64,000 bases of DNA from Enterobacter sp. CC120223-11 (GCF_900215375.1 NZ_OBEF01000022.1:1-64000); one strand, 5' to 3'. Shown: positions 9,846 through 19,353, counted from the first letter of the stretch. Notes: generated from the letters alone by a model not told the origin. Numbers and translations: made by a program.

Positions 9846-10916
9846 TTACGCCAGACGAGCCGCCAGCTGGCCACGCAGATCTTTATCAAGTTCACGCAGC
9901 AGTGCATCCGTCGTCTCCCAGCCGATGCAGGCATCCGTCACCGATACGCCGTACTTCATGTCGCAGCGTGGCTGTTCGGAAGACTGATTGCCTTCATGAA
10001 TATTACTTTCGATCATCAGGCCGATAATGGAGCGGTTGCCGTCTTTAATCTGCGCAACCACGGATTCCGCCACCGCTGGCTGACGGCGGTAGTCTTTGTT
10101 GGAGTTACCATGACTGCAATCTACCATCAGCGCGGGTTTCAGTCCCGCCTGTTCCATCTCTTTTTCGCACTGCGCCACGTCCGCCGGGCTGTAGTTTGGC
10201 GCTTTGCCGCCGCGGAGGATCACGTGCCCATCCGGGTTGCCTTGCGTCTGCAGCAGACAAACCTGGCCGGCCTGGTTGATACCCACGAAACGGTGAGGCA
10301 TGGCGGCGGCACGCATGGCGTTGATGGCCGTTGCCAGGCTGCCGTCGGTGCCGTTTTTAAAACCAACCGGCATGGAAAGACCAGAAGCCATTTCGCGGTG
10401 CGTCTGAGATTCGGTGGTACGTGCGCCGATTGCAGACCAGCTGAACAGATCGCCGAGGTATTGCGGGCTGTTCGGATCCAGCGCTTCGGTCGCCAGCGGC
10501 AGGCCCATGTTCACCAGTTCCACCAGCAGGCGACGCGCAATTTTCAGACCGCCTTCAACATCAAACGAACCATCCATGTGCGGATCGTTAATCAGACCTT
10601 TCCAGCCCACGGTGGTACGTGGTTTTTCAAAATAGACGCGCATCACCAGGTAGAGGCTATCGCTGACCTCTGCGGCAAGGGCTTTAAAACGATGAGCATA
10701 TTCAATCGCCGCTTCCGGATCGTGAATGGAGCACGGTCCGCATACCACCAGCAGGCGCGGATCGCGACCGGCAATGATATTAGAAATAGTCTGACGGGAT
10801 TCAGCAATCTGAGCCTCCTGGGCAGCAGTCAGCGGGAATTCCGCCTTCAGCACTTCAGGGGTGATCAGAACGTGTTCGTCGGCGATATGTACGTTGTTCA
10901 GCGCGTCTTTTTGCAT
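9846..10916 (-). CDS. aroF: 3-deoxy-7-phosphoheptulonate synthase, tyrosine-sensitive (DAHP synthase)
   Basis: 356 residues, the E. coli AroF length when started at MQKDALNNVHI (10916), behind ACAGGATCGCCATC. It condenses phosphoenolpyruvate and erythrose-4-phosphate, the first step of the shikimate pathway. The motifs LLVVCGPCSIHDP, the metal-site Cys in that block, and MVDCSHGNSNKD are clear. The assignment as the tyrosine-sensitive isozyme rests on the operon with tyrA and the TyrR box upstream. Confidence 0.98.
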   Translation of the reverse strand: MQKDALNNVHIADEHVLITPEVLKAEFPLTAAQEAQIAESRQTISNIIAGRDPRLLVVCGPCSIHDPEAAIEYAHRFKALAAEVSDSLYLVMRVYFEKPRTTVGWKGLINDPHMDGSFDVEGGLKIARRLLVELVNMGLPLATEALDPNSPQYLGDLFSWSAIGARTTESQTHREMASGLSMPVGFKNGTDGSLATAINAMRAAAMPHRFVGINQAGQVCLLQTQGNPDGHVILRGGKAPNYSPADVAQCEKEMEQAGLKPALMVDCSHGNSNKDYRRQPAVAESVVAQIKDGNRSIIGLMIESNIHEGNQSSEQPRCDMKYGVSVTDACIGWETTDALLRELDKDLRGQLAARLA

Positions 10917-10975
10917 GATGGCGATCCTGTATAGCTCGTTTGCGATAATTGGGTTCCTCAACTGAGGATGTGCCT

Positions 10976-11030
10976 ACATTATCACACACGGTAAAGATTT
11001 CAATCCATAATCCGTAAATTATAATTTACA
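10976..11030 (-). promoter_or_regulatory. aroF-tyrA promoter with TyrR box
   Basis: On the minus strand a -35 TTGAAA (10998-11003), a 16 bp spacer and a -10 TAATGT (10976-10981) align with the E. coli aroF promoter. Just upstream, TGTAAATTATAATTTACG (11013-11030) matches the TyrR box TGTAAA-N6-TTTACA with one mismatch. E. coli has further boxes upstream; I see only weak candidates near 11080-11100. Confidence 0.8.
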
Positions 11031-11136
11031 CATGCCATTTTTACGCATTTATTTTGCCATTTACTGTAAACATATTATTCCACTCGCGATAAACAATGGC
11101 TACGCTATGCTGAAAGCACTGACTCAGGAGGTGCTG

Positions 11137-11508
11137 ATGAAACCCATTCTGTGTGCACTGTTAATGATGTTGTTGAGCGGATGCACGCTTGATCCTTACG
11201 CCGATATGCCGAAAAGCGCCACCGACTGGTACGGCGAAGGTATCGATGACGGACGAAGCGGCATCACCGCGCGCAGCGAGGAGCAGCTGGCGAGCGACCT
11301 GAACGATGCGAAAGTCGATCGCCATACCTATCTGAAAGGCTATGCCGTCGGCCTGCAGGACATCTGCCAGACGCGCCTGCTCTATGGCTGGGGGGTCTCC
11401 GGCAAACTCTTCCCTGAAGGCTGCGATGCCAGACCTGATGCCACCGCCCTGCGGGAAGCCTGGCAAAAAGGAATGAATGAAGGCGTCCAGTCCAACAGGT
11501 TAAATTAG
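11137..11508 (+). CDS. yfiL: DUF2799 lipoprotein YfiL
   Basis: 123 residues; a lipoprotein signal peptide ends in LLSGC (Cys about 15). The start is fixed by the excellent CAGGAGGTGCTG ribosome site before 11137; a longer frame reaches back to 11032 without one. The mature part has the DUF2799 spacing of short polar helices. No function is established. The gene is divergent from aroF and first in the yfiL-yfiR-yfiN-yfiB order seen in E. coli. Confidence 0.88.
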   Translation: MKPILCALLMMLLSGCTLDPYADMPKSATDWYGEGIDDGRSGITARSEEQLASDLNDAKVDRHTYLKGYAVGLQDICQTRLLYGWGVSGKLFPEGCDARPDATALREAWQKGMNEGVQSNRLN

Positions 11509-11577
11509 TTGGCACTTTCATTAGCCTGGAAATAATAAAGCCGTGTCATCAGCCAACGGGAAAGGAATTCATTACGG

Positions 11578-12192
11578 GTGCTAATGACTGGTTGTATGAA
11601 TAATGTTAGTCTTTATATAACTAATATGAATGTTTTAAATCTGGATGCGTGGCAAACTTTCGTGAGCGCCCGGTGGCAATACCTTTTCTGTCAGCTGATG
11701 CTGGCACTTTTATTTCTTTCCCCCGAAACGCCGGTATTTGCTGCGCCTGCGGGGCAGGATAACGCTGTCCGCGAAATGGTTTCCGGCATCATCAGCTACA
11801 CGCGCTGGCCCGCTCTCAATGGCAAGCCAACGCTCTGTATTTTCTCCAGTTCAGCTTATGTTTCTGCCCTGCAAAAAGGCGATACAGACGCGCTCCCTTA
11901 TTTACCGGTTGCGGTACAAAATGAGCAGGAAGCGTTAACGGCCCGTTGTGACGCACTTTATTTTGGGCTTGAACCGCCCGAACGTCAGCAGGAAATCATT
12001 CAGCGGCTGGCACCACGCCCGATGCTTACGCTTGCCGAGCAAAACCCGGACTGTGCGACAGGCAGCGCTTTTTGCCTGCAGTTTCACCCCCAGAGAGTCA
12101 CGTTTTCCGTCAATCTTGATGCGCTTTCAAGAAGTGGCGTCAGGGTCAATCCTGACGTGTTAATGCTTGCCCGGAATAAAAAACATGAATAA
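11578..12192 (+). CDS. yfiR: periplasmic repressor of YfiN (YfiR family, DUF4154)
   Basis: YfiR is the periplasmic protein that holds the diguanylate cyclase YfiN inactive until it is titrated away or its disulfides are altered. The C-terminal part (VSGIISYTRWP, CIFSSS, YLPV, VNLDALSRSGVRVNPDVLMLAR) is typical, with four Cys placed to form two disulfides (LCIF/ARCD and DCATGSAFC). A signal sequence runs to about FAAPA. The start is uncertain: GTG 11578, ATG 11584 and ATG 11626 are all possible and none has a strong ribosome site. The last codons overlap yfiN by 8 bp. Confidence 0.88.
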   Translation: MLMTGCMNNVSLYITNMNVLNLDAWQTFVSARWQYLFCQLMLALLFLSPETPVFAAPAGQDNAVREMVSGIISYTRWPALNGKPTLCIFSSSAYVSALQKGDTDALPYLPVAVQNEQEALTARCDALYFGLEPPERQQEIIQRLAPRPMLTLAEQNPDCATGSAFCLQFHPQRVTFSVNLDALSRSGVRVNPDVLMLARNKKHE

Positions 12193-13408
12193 GGATCGTC
12201 AGACCGCGCAGCGCCCAACGTTTAAAAGAACTCTACGGCGAATCAATATGACCAGCATCGTCATCACGATGACGCTGGTATGGCTAATGCTGTGCGTCGT
12301 TTCGGTGATATCGCTGAAGCAATATGCTCAGAAAAACCTGGAGTTGACCGGTGCTACGCTCAGTCACACGATTGAAGCCGCACTGGTTTTCCGGGATGAA
12401 ACAGCGGCTACGGACACGCTGGCAACGCTGGGCAAGCAGGGTCAATTTGCCCGGGCCGACGTGTTCGATAAGAACAGCCGTCTTTTTGCCCGCTGGATCT
12501 ATGAAAGCGAAGCCAGCAGTGAACGTTTTAACCTGATGGTCAGCCACTGGCTGTTTCCCAGGGCAACCACCCAGCCGGTCATACACAACGGTGAGGTTAT
12601 TGGGCAAATCCGGCTTACTGCCCGCGACAGCCTGATAAGCCATTTTATCTGGACGTCACTTGCCGTCCTCACAACCTGTATATTATTGGCCACAGCGGCG
12701 GCAATGGCGATTTCACGGCATCTTCATGCCGATGTGGTGAGTGCGCTGCAAAACATTGCCGATGTAGCGCATGACGTGCGGACCAACCGTAATTTCTCCC
12801 GCCGCGTCCCGGATGAGCGAATCGAGGAGTTTCACCACTTTGCGCAGGATTTCAACAGCCTGCTGGATGAAATGGCACAATGGCAGGACTCTCTGCAAGC
12901 AAAAAACGATCTGCTTCTGCAAACCGCAATGCACGATCCGCTGACCGGCCTCCCCAACCGCGCCGCGTTCCGTACGCATATCAATGCGCTGATGGCGGAT
13001 CCTATCGCCAAATCAGGCTCGGCTCTGTTGTTTATGGATGGAGACGACTTTAAATACATCAACGATACCTGGGGCCATGCCGCCGGGGATTATGTTCTGA
13101 TTGAAACTGCACTGCGTCTGGTCGAATTCAGCGGCAAACAGCACCGCGCCTTCCGCCTGGGCGGCGATGAATTTGCCATTCTGCTGGGCAATATCCGCGA
13201 TGAGCAGCAGGTTCAGCGATTGTGTGGCGAGCTGGCGCAGCACTTCATCCCGGAGATAAATATGCGCAACGGCCACGCAACGCCTTTTAGTTTGAGCATT
13301 GGTTATGCTCTGACCTGCGAGCATGAGAGCGTGGAAACCCTGCTGGAGCAGGCCGATAAAAAAATGTACCTGATGAAAAATCAGCGTGCGAAAACACTGA
13401 CGTCATGA
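12185..13408 (+). CDS. dgcN: membrane diguanylate cyclase YfiN/DgcN
   Basis: 407 residues. It makes c-di-GMP, promoting biofilm and reducing motility; the E. coli enzyme can also arrest division on envelope stress. Order: TM1 (about 22-44), a periplasmic PAS-like domain, TM2 (about 155-178), a HAMP linker (VRTNRNFSRRVPDERIEEF region) and a C-terminal GGDEF domain with RLGGDEFAILL. No RxxD inhibitory site lies five residues before GGDEF. The ATG at 12185 gives the family length; it overlaps yfiR, and its TGA overlaps a possible yfiB start. Confidence 0.95.
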   Translation: MNKDRQTAQRPTFKRTLRRINMTSIVITMTLVWLMLCVVSVISLKQYAQKNLELTGATLSHTIEAALVFRDETAATDTLATLGKQGQFARADVFDKNSRLFARWIYESEASSERFNLMVSHWLFPRATTQPVIHNGEVIGQIRLTARDSLISHFIWTSLAVLTTCILLATAAAMAISRHLHADVVSALQNIADVAHDVRTNRNFSRRVPDERIEEFHHFAQDFNSLLDEMAQWQDSLQAKNDLLLQTAMHDPLTGLPNRAAFRTHINALMADPIAKSGSALLFMDGDDFKYINDTWGHAAGDYVLIETALRLVEFSGKQHRAFRLGGDEFAILLGNIRDEQQVQRLCGELAQHFIPEINMRNGHATPFSLSIGYALTCEHESVETLLEQADKKMYLMKNQRAKTLTS

Positions 13409-13422
13409 ATAAGGATTTCACT

Positions 13423-13905
13423 ATGCTTAAGCGTTTTGTCGCCCCCTTTCTTCTTGCAGCCTCTCTTTTGAGCGGCTGCCAGGCGCCGCAGGGAAAATTC
13501 TCACCGGAACAGATTACGGAGATGAAGCACTGGGGGTTCAGTGAAAGCGAAGGCGACTGGTCATTAGGGATTTCAGACAAAATTCTTTTCGACACCAATG
13601 ATTATCAGCTCAAATCCGAGAGTCAAAAGCAGATCCAGACCATGGCTTCACGCCTTGCGGCGACAGGGCTGACGCATGCCCGCCTGGACGGACACACGGA
13701 TAATTATGGCGAAGATAGCTATAACGAAGCCCTTTCTCTCAAGCGAGCCGACCGAGTGGCGGATGCATGGGCGGAAGGTGCGCATATTCCGCGCACCAAC
13801 CTCACTACCCGTGGGCTCGGGAAGAAATATCCTGTCGCCAGCAATAAAACGTCACAGGGCCGGGCTGAAAACCGCCGCGTGACGGTCGTCATCAGCGAGC
13901 CCTGA
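13423..13905 (+). CDS. yfiB: OmpA-like outer membrane lipoprotein YfiB
   Basis: 160 residues as in E. coli. The signal peptide ends in LLSGC. The C-terminal OmpA-like peptidoglycan-binding domain (about 60-155) has LDGHTDNYG, LSLKRA and TRGLGKKYPVASN..RAENRRV. In the YfiBNR system YfiB captures YfiR at the outer membrane and thereby frees YfiN. The ATG at 13423 is preferred because AAGGATTTCACT precedes it; an earlier ATG at 13405 overlaps the yfiN stop. Confidence 0.93.
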   Translation: MLKRFVAPFLLAASLLSGCQAPQGKFSPEQITEMKHWGFSESEGDWSLGISDKILFDTNDYQLKSESQKQIQTMASRLAATGLTHARLDGHTDNYGEDSYNEALSLKRADRVADAWAEGAHIPRTNLTTRGLGKKYPVASNKTSQGRAENRRVTVVISEP

Positions 13906-13909
13906 TCCC

Positions 13910-15277
13910 TTACTCTACAGATTCTGCCACACCAGCTGCGCTCGCCATCCGCCAGCGCAGCACGTCCACTGCGACAAACAGCAAAAGGCTGACTCCCATC
14001 ACCGGCATAGCGACGCCGAACAGAACCGCCAACCCAATCATCCCCAGCCTTCCGCCTGACGGCAAATCACACCAGCTCTGCGTCAGGGTCATCATCGGAT
14101 TATAAGCCGCAGGTGAAGGACGGCGGATCCACCAGAGTCTGTACCCCACCACGATCATCACGCACAGCGCCACGCCGAAAGCGATCAGCAGGATCTGATT
14201 CATCAGTCCAAACAGTAGCCCCATATGGAAATCCACGCCCCAGCGCGTCAGCTTCGCCATCAGCGGGAAGTTTTCGAAGTTTGTACGATCCACTACCTGC
14301 ATCTTTTCAGGATCGATCGCCACAGCATCCACCTGCGTTGGCCAGCTTCGGTCGATTTCGGTGACCGTCCAGGCTTTATCGCTGCTTTTCGGCGGGCGAA
14401 TTTCTATCTTGCTGGCATGGAGGCCAGCCTGCTGCGCAAGATGCAGAACGTCGTCAAACAGCACTAAATCTGTCGTCATCTCAGGCATCACCATACCGCC
14501 ATGATGGCCGTGATGCTCCGCATGCGGATCCATTGCCATGGCTTGCCCATTGAGCTGGGTGTTCACCTGCGGTGTGAGCCAGTTAAAGGTTGCGCGAAGC
14601 TTATCGACATTCCCGCCAGCCCATTGTGACCAGGTGAGCCCTGTCGCAGAAAACAGCAGCATGCCGCCCAACAAGATCCAGCCCAGCGTCACGTGCAGGC
14701 GACGGTTGTTTTGCACGCGGTTATTAAGGCGTCTTTTCGGACGCGTAAGGAACCACAGCGCGATGCCGCCGCAGGCGGCCAGCCACATCCATGATGCCGC
14801 CAGTTCGCTGTATAGCCGCCCGACGTTACCAAGCAGCAGTGAGCGATGGGCGTAATCAATCCACTGGCGCAGCGGCAAAATTCCGCTGGTGCCGTAGACC
14901 GTCATATCGCCTTTCACCGCGAGCGTCACAGGATCGATAAACAGGGCCCGGCTTTCCGATTCTCCAAGGGTGGGATCGCTGAACATAACTCGTGTCGTCT
15001 CACCGGGCGTCAGCGAAGGCCTCATGGCATACAAAGTTAATGGCTGTCCAAGCGCCTTTTCCGCAGCGCGAATTTGTTCGGCAAGGGAATGCGTTTGTCC
15101 TGACCTCTCTGCGGTCAGGGCATCATGCCAGAGAAGGTTTTCCAGCTGCGGCGTCGCAACATAGAGCGTGCCGGTCAGCGCCGCGACGAAAATAAAAGGC
15201 CCGACAAACAGACCAATGGCAAAGTGAAAGCGGCGCAGCAGGTTAATCCATGCTGCGCGTGGGGTGCAGGTTGTCAT
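13910..15277 (-). CDS. PepSY-associated TM-helix protein (PiuB-like)
   Basis: 455 residues with a TM segment near the N-terminus (FAIGLFVGPFIFVAALTGTLYV), an extracytoplasmic PepSY region, and further TM helices near about 150-170, 195-215, 355-380 and 415-445. Relatives are iron- or copper-regulated inner membrane proteins, some of them ferric-chelate reductases. A Met/His-rich loop (MAMDPHAEHHGHHGGMVMPE) suggests binding of copper or another soft metal. Start chosen at 15277 behind AAAAGGAAAAGT. It follows the DUF2946 gene by 58 bp. The exact role is unknown. Confidence 0.82.
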   Translation of the reverse strand: MTTCTPRAAWINLLRRFHFAIGLFVGPFIFVAALTGTLYVATPQLENLLWHDALTAERSGQTHSLAEQIRAAEKALGQPLTLYAMRPSLTPGETTRVMFSDPTLGESESRALFIDPVTLAVKGDMTVYGTSGILPLRQWIDYAHRSLLLGNVGRLYSELAASWMWLAACGGIALWFLTRPKRRLNNRVQNNRRLHVTLGWILLGGMLLFSATGLTWSQWAGGNVDKLRATFNWLTPQVNTQLNGQAMAMDPHAEHHGHHGGMVMPEMTTDLVLFDDVLHLAQQAGLHASKIEIRPPKSSDKAWTVTEIDRSWPTQVDAVAIDPEKMQVVDRTNFENFPLMAKLTRWGVDFHMGLLFGLMNQILLIAFGVALCVMIVVGYRLWWIRRPSPAAYNPMMTLTQSWCDLPSGGRLGMIGLAVLFGVAMPVMGVSLLLFVAVDVLRWRMASAAGVAESVE

Positions 15278-15335
15278 ACTTTTCCTTTTAAAAAGCAAAC
15301 AGAAAGCGTGGCGCATTACGCCCGTTTTTATGTCA

Positions 15336-15737
15336 TTAGCAGGTAAAAGCAGAACTGCGCGGTGGGGCGCGCGGGTGAGGTGTCAGCCAGGGGATGAAAT
15401 GCCAGGCCTGAACGCAGGGCCGCGGGGATCGATGACCAATGCGAAGCAGCATAGCGCATATCAGGACAACCAGCGCGAGCATCAGCCCTGGTACGTGCGC
15501 CAGCAGGACGCAGTAACCGCAAGCCTCGGCATGGTCAACAGGCATCGCACCCGGGTCGGCATGATGCTCGCTCATCATCGACATATCGTGATGCATCATG
15601 CCCGGCATCGCGCTCATCGGGTCTTTTTGCAGGGAAACGGAAATCAGCGGCGCGACGATAATCAGCGCAATAGCAAACAGCGCGAGCCAAGCCGCGATGC
15701 GTTTACCGTGATTGCGTTGAAATGTCTGCTCTGCCAT
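15336..15737 (-). CDS. DUF2946 family membrane protein, Met/His-rich
   Basis: 133 residues. TM1 spans about 14-35 and TM2 about 82-100. Between them lies a Met/His-rich stretch (MPGMMHHDMSMMSEHHADP) and the family motif HAEACGYCVLL, which has a Cys-x-x-Cys pair. Such genes usually neighbour TonB-dependent copper receptors or PepSY proteins, so a role in copper uptake or tolerance is inferred. The next gene downstream is the PepSY protein, which has a similar Met/His patch. Confidence 0.78.
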   Translation of the reverse strand: MAEQTFQRNHGKRIAAWLALFAIALIIVAPLISVSLQKDPMSAMPGMMHHDMSMMSEHHADPGAMPVDHAEACGYCVLLAHVPGLMLALVVLICAMLLRIGHRSPRPCVQAWHFIPWLTPHPRAPPRSSAFTC

Positions 15738-15810
15738 CTGTCCTCCGAAGCGGGGACAGTGTAAATGATTTGCAGCGAAAGAGTTAATGATTGGGAGAGG
15801 TTACGGCAAT

Positions 15811-15843
15811 AAAAAAGGGCCAGCCTTGCGGCCAGCCCTTTTT
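15811..15843 (-). terminator. Rho-independent terminator of the rpsP-rplS operon
   Basis: AAAGGGC-ca-GCC-ttgc-GGC-ca-GCCCTTT flanked by A and T runs, 15 bp after the rplS stop codon. It is symmetric and could work in both directions. Confidence 0.85.
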
Positions 15844-15857
15844 AACACGGATGTCGC

Positions 15858-16211
<354 letters not shown>

Positions 16212-16248
16212 TTAATCTCTTATCCTGGGTAAACTGATATTTGGGGGC

Positions 16249-17016
16249 TCACGCCTCACCATCATGTTTATGCTGCTGTTGCGCGTGTTCCTGTTGGAAC
16301 GCGGCCAGCAACCTTGCTTGCTCTTCAGTCAGAGCCAGGTTTTCCAGAAGTTCAGGTCTTCTCAGCCAGGTCCGGCCCAGCGACTGCTTCAGACGCCAGC
16401 GACGTATCTCGGCATGGTTGCCTGACAGTAACACTGCCGGGACATCCATCCCTTCCAACACTTCAGGGCGGGTATAGTGTGGACAGTCCAGCAATCCGTC
16501 AGCAAAAGAATCTTCCGTTGCTGATGCTTCGTGGCCCAGAACACCCGGTATAAACCGGGAGACGGAGTCAATCAGCGTCATTGCCGGTAACTCACCACCG
16601 CTGAGAACGTAATCGCCGATAGACCATTCTTCGTCAATCTCGGTCTGAATCACACGCTCATCGATACCTTCGTAGCGACCGCACACCAGAATCAACTTCT
16701 CACTGGTTGCCAGTTCGCTGACGCCCGCTTGATCAAGCTTGCGTCCCTGAGGTGAAAGATAAATCACCTTCGCGCCTTCACCTGCCGCGGCTTTTGCTGC
16801 ATGAATGGCATCCCGCAAGGGCTGCACCATCATTAGCATTCCCGGTCCGCCGCCGTAAGGACGATCGTCCACGGTACGGTGCCGGTCATGAGCGAAATCA
16901 CGAGGACTCCAGCTCTGAATGCTCAGCAGGCCATTTTTTACTGCCCGGCCAGTTACCCCGTAGTCGGTAATCGCGCGAAACATCTCTGGAAAAAGGCTAA
17001 CTACACCAATAAACAC
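16249..17016 (-). CDS. trmD: tRNA (guanine(37)-N1)-methyltransferase
   Basis: 255 residues. TrmD methylates G37 next to the anticodon and prevents +1 frameshifting; it is essential. A SPOUT fold with the deep trefoil knot that binds S-adenosylmethionine is recognised by [12 protein letters not shown] and [11 protein letters not shown]. The C-terminal tail ([23 protein letters not shown]) is His/Gln-rich. It lies 44 bp after rimM and 40 bp before rplS. Confidence 0.98.
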   Translation of the reverse strand: MFIGVVSLFPEMFRAITDYGVTGRAVKNGLLSIQSWSPRDFAHDRHRTVDDRPYGGGPGMLMMVQPLRDAIHAAKAAAGEGAKVIYLSPQGRKLDQAGVSELATSEKLILVCGRYEGIDERVIQTEIDEEWSIGDYVLSGGELPAMTLIDSVSRFIPGVLGHEASATEDSFADGLLDCPHYTRPEVLEGMDVPAVLLSGNHAEIRRWRLKQSLGRTWLRRPELLENLALTEEQARLLAAFQQEHAQQQHKHDGEA

Positions 17017-17060
17017 AGCCCATCTCCATCACGTCGTCTTTTACCGGTAATCCGGAGGTT

Positions 17061-17609
17061 TTAAAAACCAGGATCCCAATCTACTTCAATGGTTTGAGTA
17101 GTGAGATCGACTTTCTTGATAACCTGTCCATCGAGGAACGGAACCAACCGCTCCTTGATGCCAAATGCATCTTTCAGGTTTGCCTTAATGACGAGAACGT
17201 CATTCGACCCGGTTTCCATCATATCAATGACTTTACCGAGCTCGTAGCCTTCAGTGGTCACTACCTGGCAGCCCATCAGGTCTTTCCAGTAGTAGGTACC
17301 GTCGTCAAGCGCAGGCAGCTGCGAGGAATCCACGACAATTTCGCAATTGGTCAGCAGATTTGCCGCATCCCGATCGTCAACGCCTTTCAGCTTGATGACC
17401 AGATCCTGATTGTGGTGACGCCAGCTTTCCAGCTCGACTTCTTGCCACTGACCCGCCTTCTGGATAAACCAGGGCTGATAGTCAAAAATGCTTTCGGCGT
17501 CTTCGGTGGAGGAAAACACTCTGAGCCAACCACGAATACCGTAGCAAGAGCCCATTTTACCGACCACAATCGGTTCAGCAGGCGCTTTTGCGGCGAGTTG
17601 CTTGCTCAT
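17061..17609 (-). CDS. rimM: ribosome maturation factor RimM
   Basis: 182 residues from [10 protein letters not shown]; an ATG three codons upstream is also possible. RimM binds S19 and helps mature the 30S head. The N-terminal RimM barrel ([20 protein letters not shown]) and the C-terminal PRC-barrel ([22 protein letters not shown] region) are both clear. Confidence 0.97.
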   Translation of the reverse strand: MSKQLAAKAPAEPIVVGKMGSCYGIRGWLRVFSSTEDAESIFDYQPWFIQKAGQWQEVELESWRHHNQDLVIKLKGVDDRDAANLLTNCEIVVDSSQLPALDDGTYYWKDLMGCQVVTTEGYELGKVIDMMETGSNDVLVIKANLKDAFGIKERLVPFLDGQVIKKVDLTTQTIEVDWDPGF

Positions 17610-17627
17610 CATGACCACCGTGACAGA

Positions 17628-17876
17628 TTAAGCTGCTTTGTTAGCGGCTTTGATCAGCGCTGCAACGCGATCGGAAACGGTAGCGCCCTGGCCAACCCAG
17701 TGAGCGATACGCTCCAGTTTCAGGCGAGTTTCTTCTTCTGCGCCGGAAGCCAGTGGGTTGAAGAAGCCAACGTTCTCGATGAAGCGACCGTTGCGTGCAT
17801 TACGGCTATCAGTAACGACAACCTGGTAGAACGGACGCTTTTTTGCGCCGTGACGTGCTAAACGAATAGTTACCAT
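17628..17876 (-). CDS. rpsP: 30S ribosomal protein S16
   Basis: 82 residues from [16 protein letters not shown], the family length; the ribosome site AAGAGGATGTT precedes the ATG at 17876. First gene of the rpsP-rimM-trmD-rplS operon. An upstream in-frame extension is not supported. Confidence 0.98.
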   Translation of the reverse strand: MVTIRLARHGAKKRPFYQVVVTDSRNARNGRFIENVGFFNPLASGAEEETRLKLERIAHWVGQGATVSDRVAALIKAANKAA

Positions 17877-17898
17877 AACATCCTCTTGTGTGAATAAA

Positions 17899-17932
17899 AC
17901 ACCGGGCCCCATCGAGGGACGGAGCCCGGTGT
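17899..17932 (-). terminator. terminator-like hairpin in the rpsP leader
   Basis: ACACCGGGC / GCCCGGTGT stem followed on the minus strand by TTTATT. It ends ffh transcripts, but it also lies downstream of the likely rpsP promoter (17951-17978), so it can act as an attenuator of the ribosomal protein operon. Confidence 0.8.
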
Positions 17933-17950
17933 TATATTAAAAGCCCGAAA

Positions 17951-17978
17951 ATTTTACTCATTTCGGCGCAAAAAGCAA
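17951..17978 (-). promoter_or_regulatory. probable rpsP operon promoter
   Basis: On the minus strand, -35 TTGCTT (17973-17978) and -10 TAAAAT (17951-17956) are 16 bp apart, just after the ffh stop codon and before the leader hairpin. Confidence 0.6.
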
Positions 17979-17991
17979 TCTCTAAAGCGAT

Positions 17992-19353
17992 TTAGCGCCC
18001 AGGGAAGCCCGGTGGCATCATGCCCTTCATGCCGCGCATCATCTTCGCCATCCCGCCCTTCTTCATTTTCTTCATCATGCGCTGCATGTCGTCGAACTGT
18101 TTCAGAAGACGATTCACGTCCTGCACCTGCATCCCGCAGCCTGCGGCGATACGACGCTTACGGGAGCCTTTGATGATGTCCGGGTTCGCGCGCTCTTTGA
18201 AGGTCATCGAGTTAATGATCGCTTCCATTCGCACCAGCACTTTGTCATCCATCTGCGCTTTTACGTTGTCCGGGATCTGGCCCATGCCCGGCAGCTTGCC
18301 CATCAGGCTTGCCATACCGCCCATGTTTTTCATCTGACGCAGCTGCTCGAGGAAGTCGGTCAGGTCAAAACCGTCACCCTTCTTCAGTTTATTGGCGAGC
18401 TTTTCCGCCTGCGCGCGGTCTACCTTGCTTTCTATATCTTCAATAAGCGACAGCACGTCGCCCATGCCGAGGATACGGGAGGCAATACGATCCGGGTGGA
18501 AAGGCTCCAGCGCTTCGGTTTTCTCACCGACGCCGAGGAACTTGATTGGCTTACCGGTAATGTGACGAATTGATAGCGCCGCACCGCCGCGGGCGTCGCC
18601 GTCCACTTTGGTCAGCACCACGCCGGTCAGCGGCAGCGCTTCATTAAACGCCTTCGCCGTGTTCGCGGCATCCTGACCGGTCATGGCATCGACCACAAAC
18701 AGGGTTTCTACCGGATTGATCGCGGCGTGAACCTGTTTGATTTCGTCCATCATCGCTTCGTCAACGTGCAGACGACCGGCGGTATCCACCAGCAGCACGT
18801 CGTAGAATTTCAGCTTCGCTTCTTTCAGCGCGGCGTTAACGATATCGACAGGTTTCTGCGCCACGTCGGACGGGAAGAAATCGACGCCAACCTGCTGCGC
18901 CAGGGTTTCCAGCTGTTTAATCGCCGCCGGGCGATAAACGTCGGCAGAAACCACCAGCACTTTCTTCTTATGCTTCTCACGCAGGAACTTACCGAGTTTA
19001 CCCACGCTTGTGGTTTTACCGGCACCCTGCAGGCCCGCCATCAGCACGACCGCAGGCGGCTGAGCGGCCAGGTTGAGCACCTGGTTCTCTTCGCCCATCG
19101 CCGAAACCAGCTCGTTACGCACGATTTTGACGAACTCCTGACCCGGGGTCAGGCTTTTGTTTACATCCTGGCCAACCGCGCTCTCTTTGACGCGATTTAT
19201 GAACTCGCGCACGACAGGCAGCGCCACGTCGGCTTCGAGCAACGCCATGCGCACTTCGCGCAAGGTATCTTTGATGTTGTCTTCAGTAAGGCGTCCGCGT
19301 CCGCTGATGTTTCGCAGCGTCTGCGACAAACGATCGGTTAAATTATCAAACAT
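17992..19353 (-). CDS. ffh: signal recognition particle protein Ffh
   Basis: 453 residues. Ffh with 4.5S RNA binds signal sequences at the ribosome and delivers membrane proteins to FtsY. N domain (about 1-90), G domain with GLQGAGKT, DTAGRLHVDE and TKVDGDARGG, and the Met-rich M domain ending in MMKKMKKGGMAKMMRGMKG. The start MFDNLTDRL at 19353 matches the family; a 12-codon upstream extension is discounted. Confidence 0.98.
   Translation of the reverse strand: MFDNLTDRLSQTLRNISGRGRLTEDNIKDTLREVRMALLEADVALPVVREFINRVKESAVGQDVNKSLTPGQEFVKIVRNELVSAMGEENQVLNLAAQPPAVVLMAGLQGAGKTTSVGKLGKFLREKHKKKVLVVSADVYRPAAIKQLETLAQQVGVDFFPSDVAQKPVDIVNAALKEAKLKFYDVLLVDTAGRLHVDEAMMDEIKQVHAAINPVETLFVVDAMTGQDAANTAKAFNEALPLTGVVLTKVDGDARGGAALSIRHITGKPIKFLGVGEKTEALEPFHPDRIASRILGMGDVLSLIEDIESKVDRAQAEKLANKLKKGDGFDLTDFLEQLRQMKNMGGMASLMGKLPGMGQIPDNVKAQMDDKVLVRMEAIINSMTFKERANPDIIKGSRKRRIAAGCGMQVQDVNRLLKQFDDMQRMMKKMKKGGMAKMMRGMKGMMPPGFPGR

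Noticed and set aside
15738-15805. Fur box upstream of the DUF2946 gene
   Set aside because: Only scattered ATCATT half-sites are present; they do not form the 19 bp consensus.
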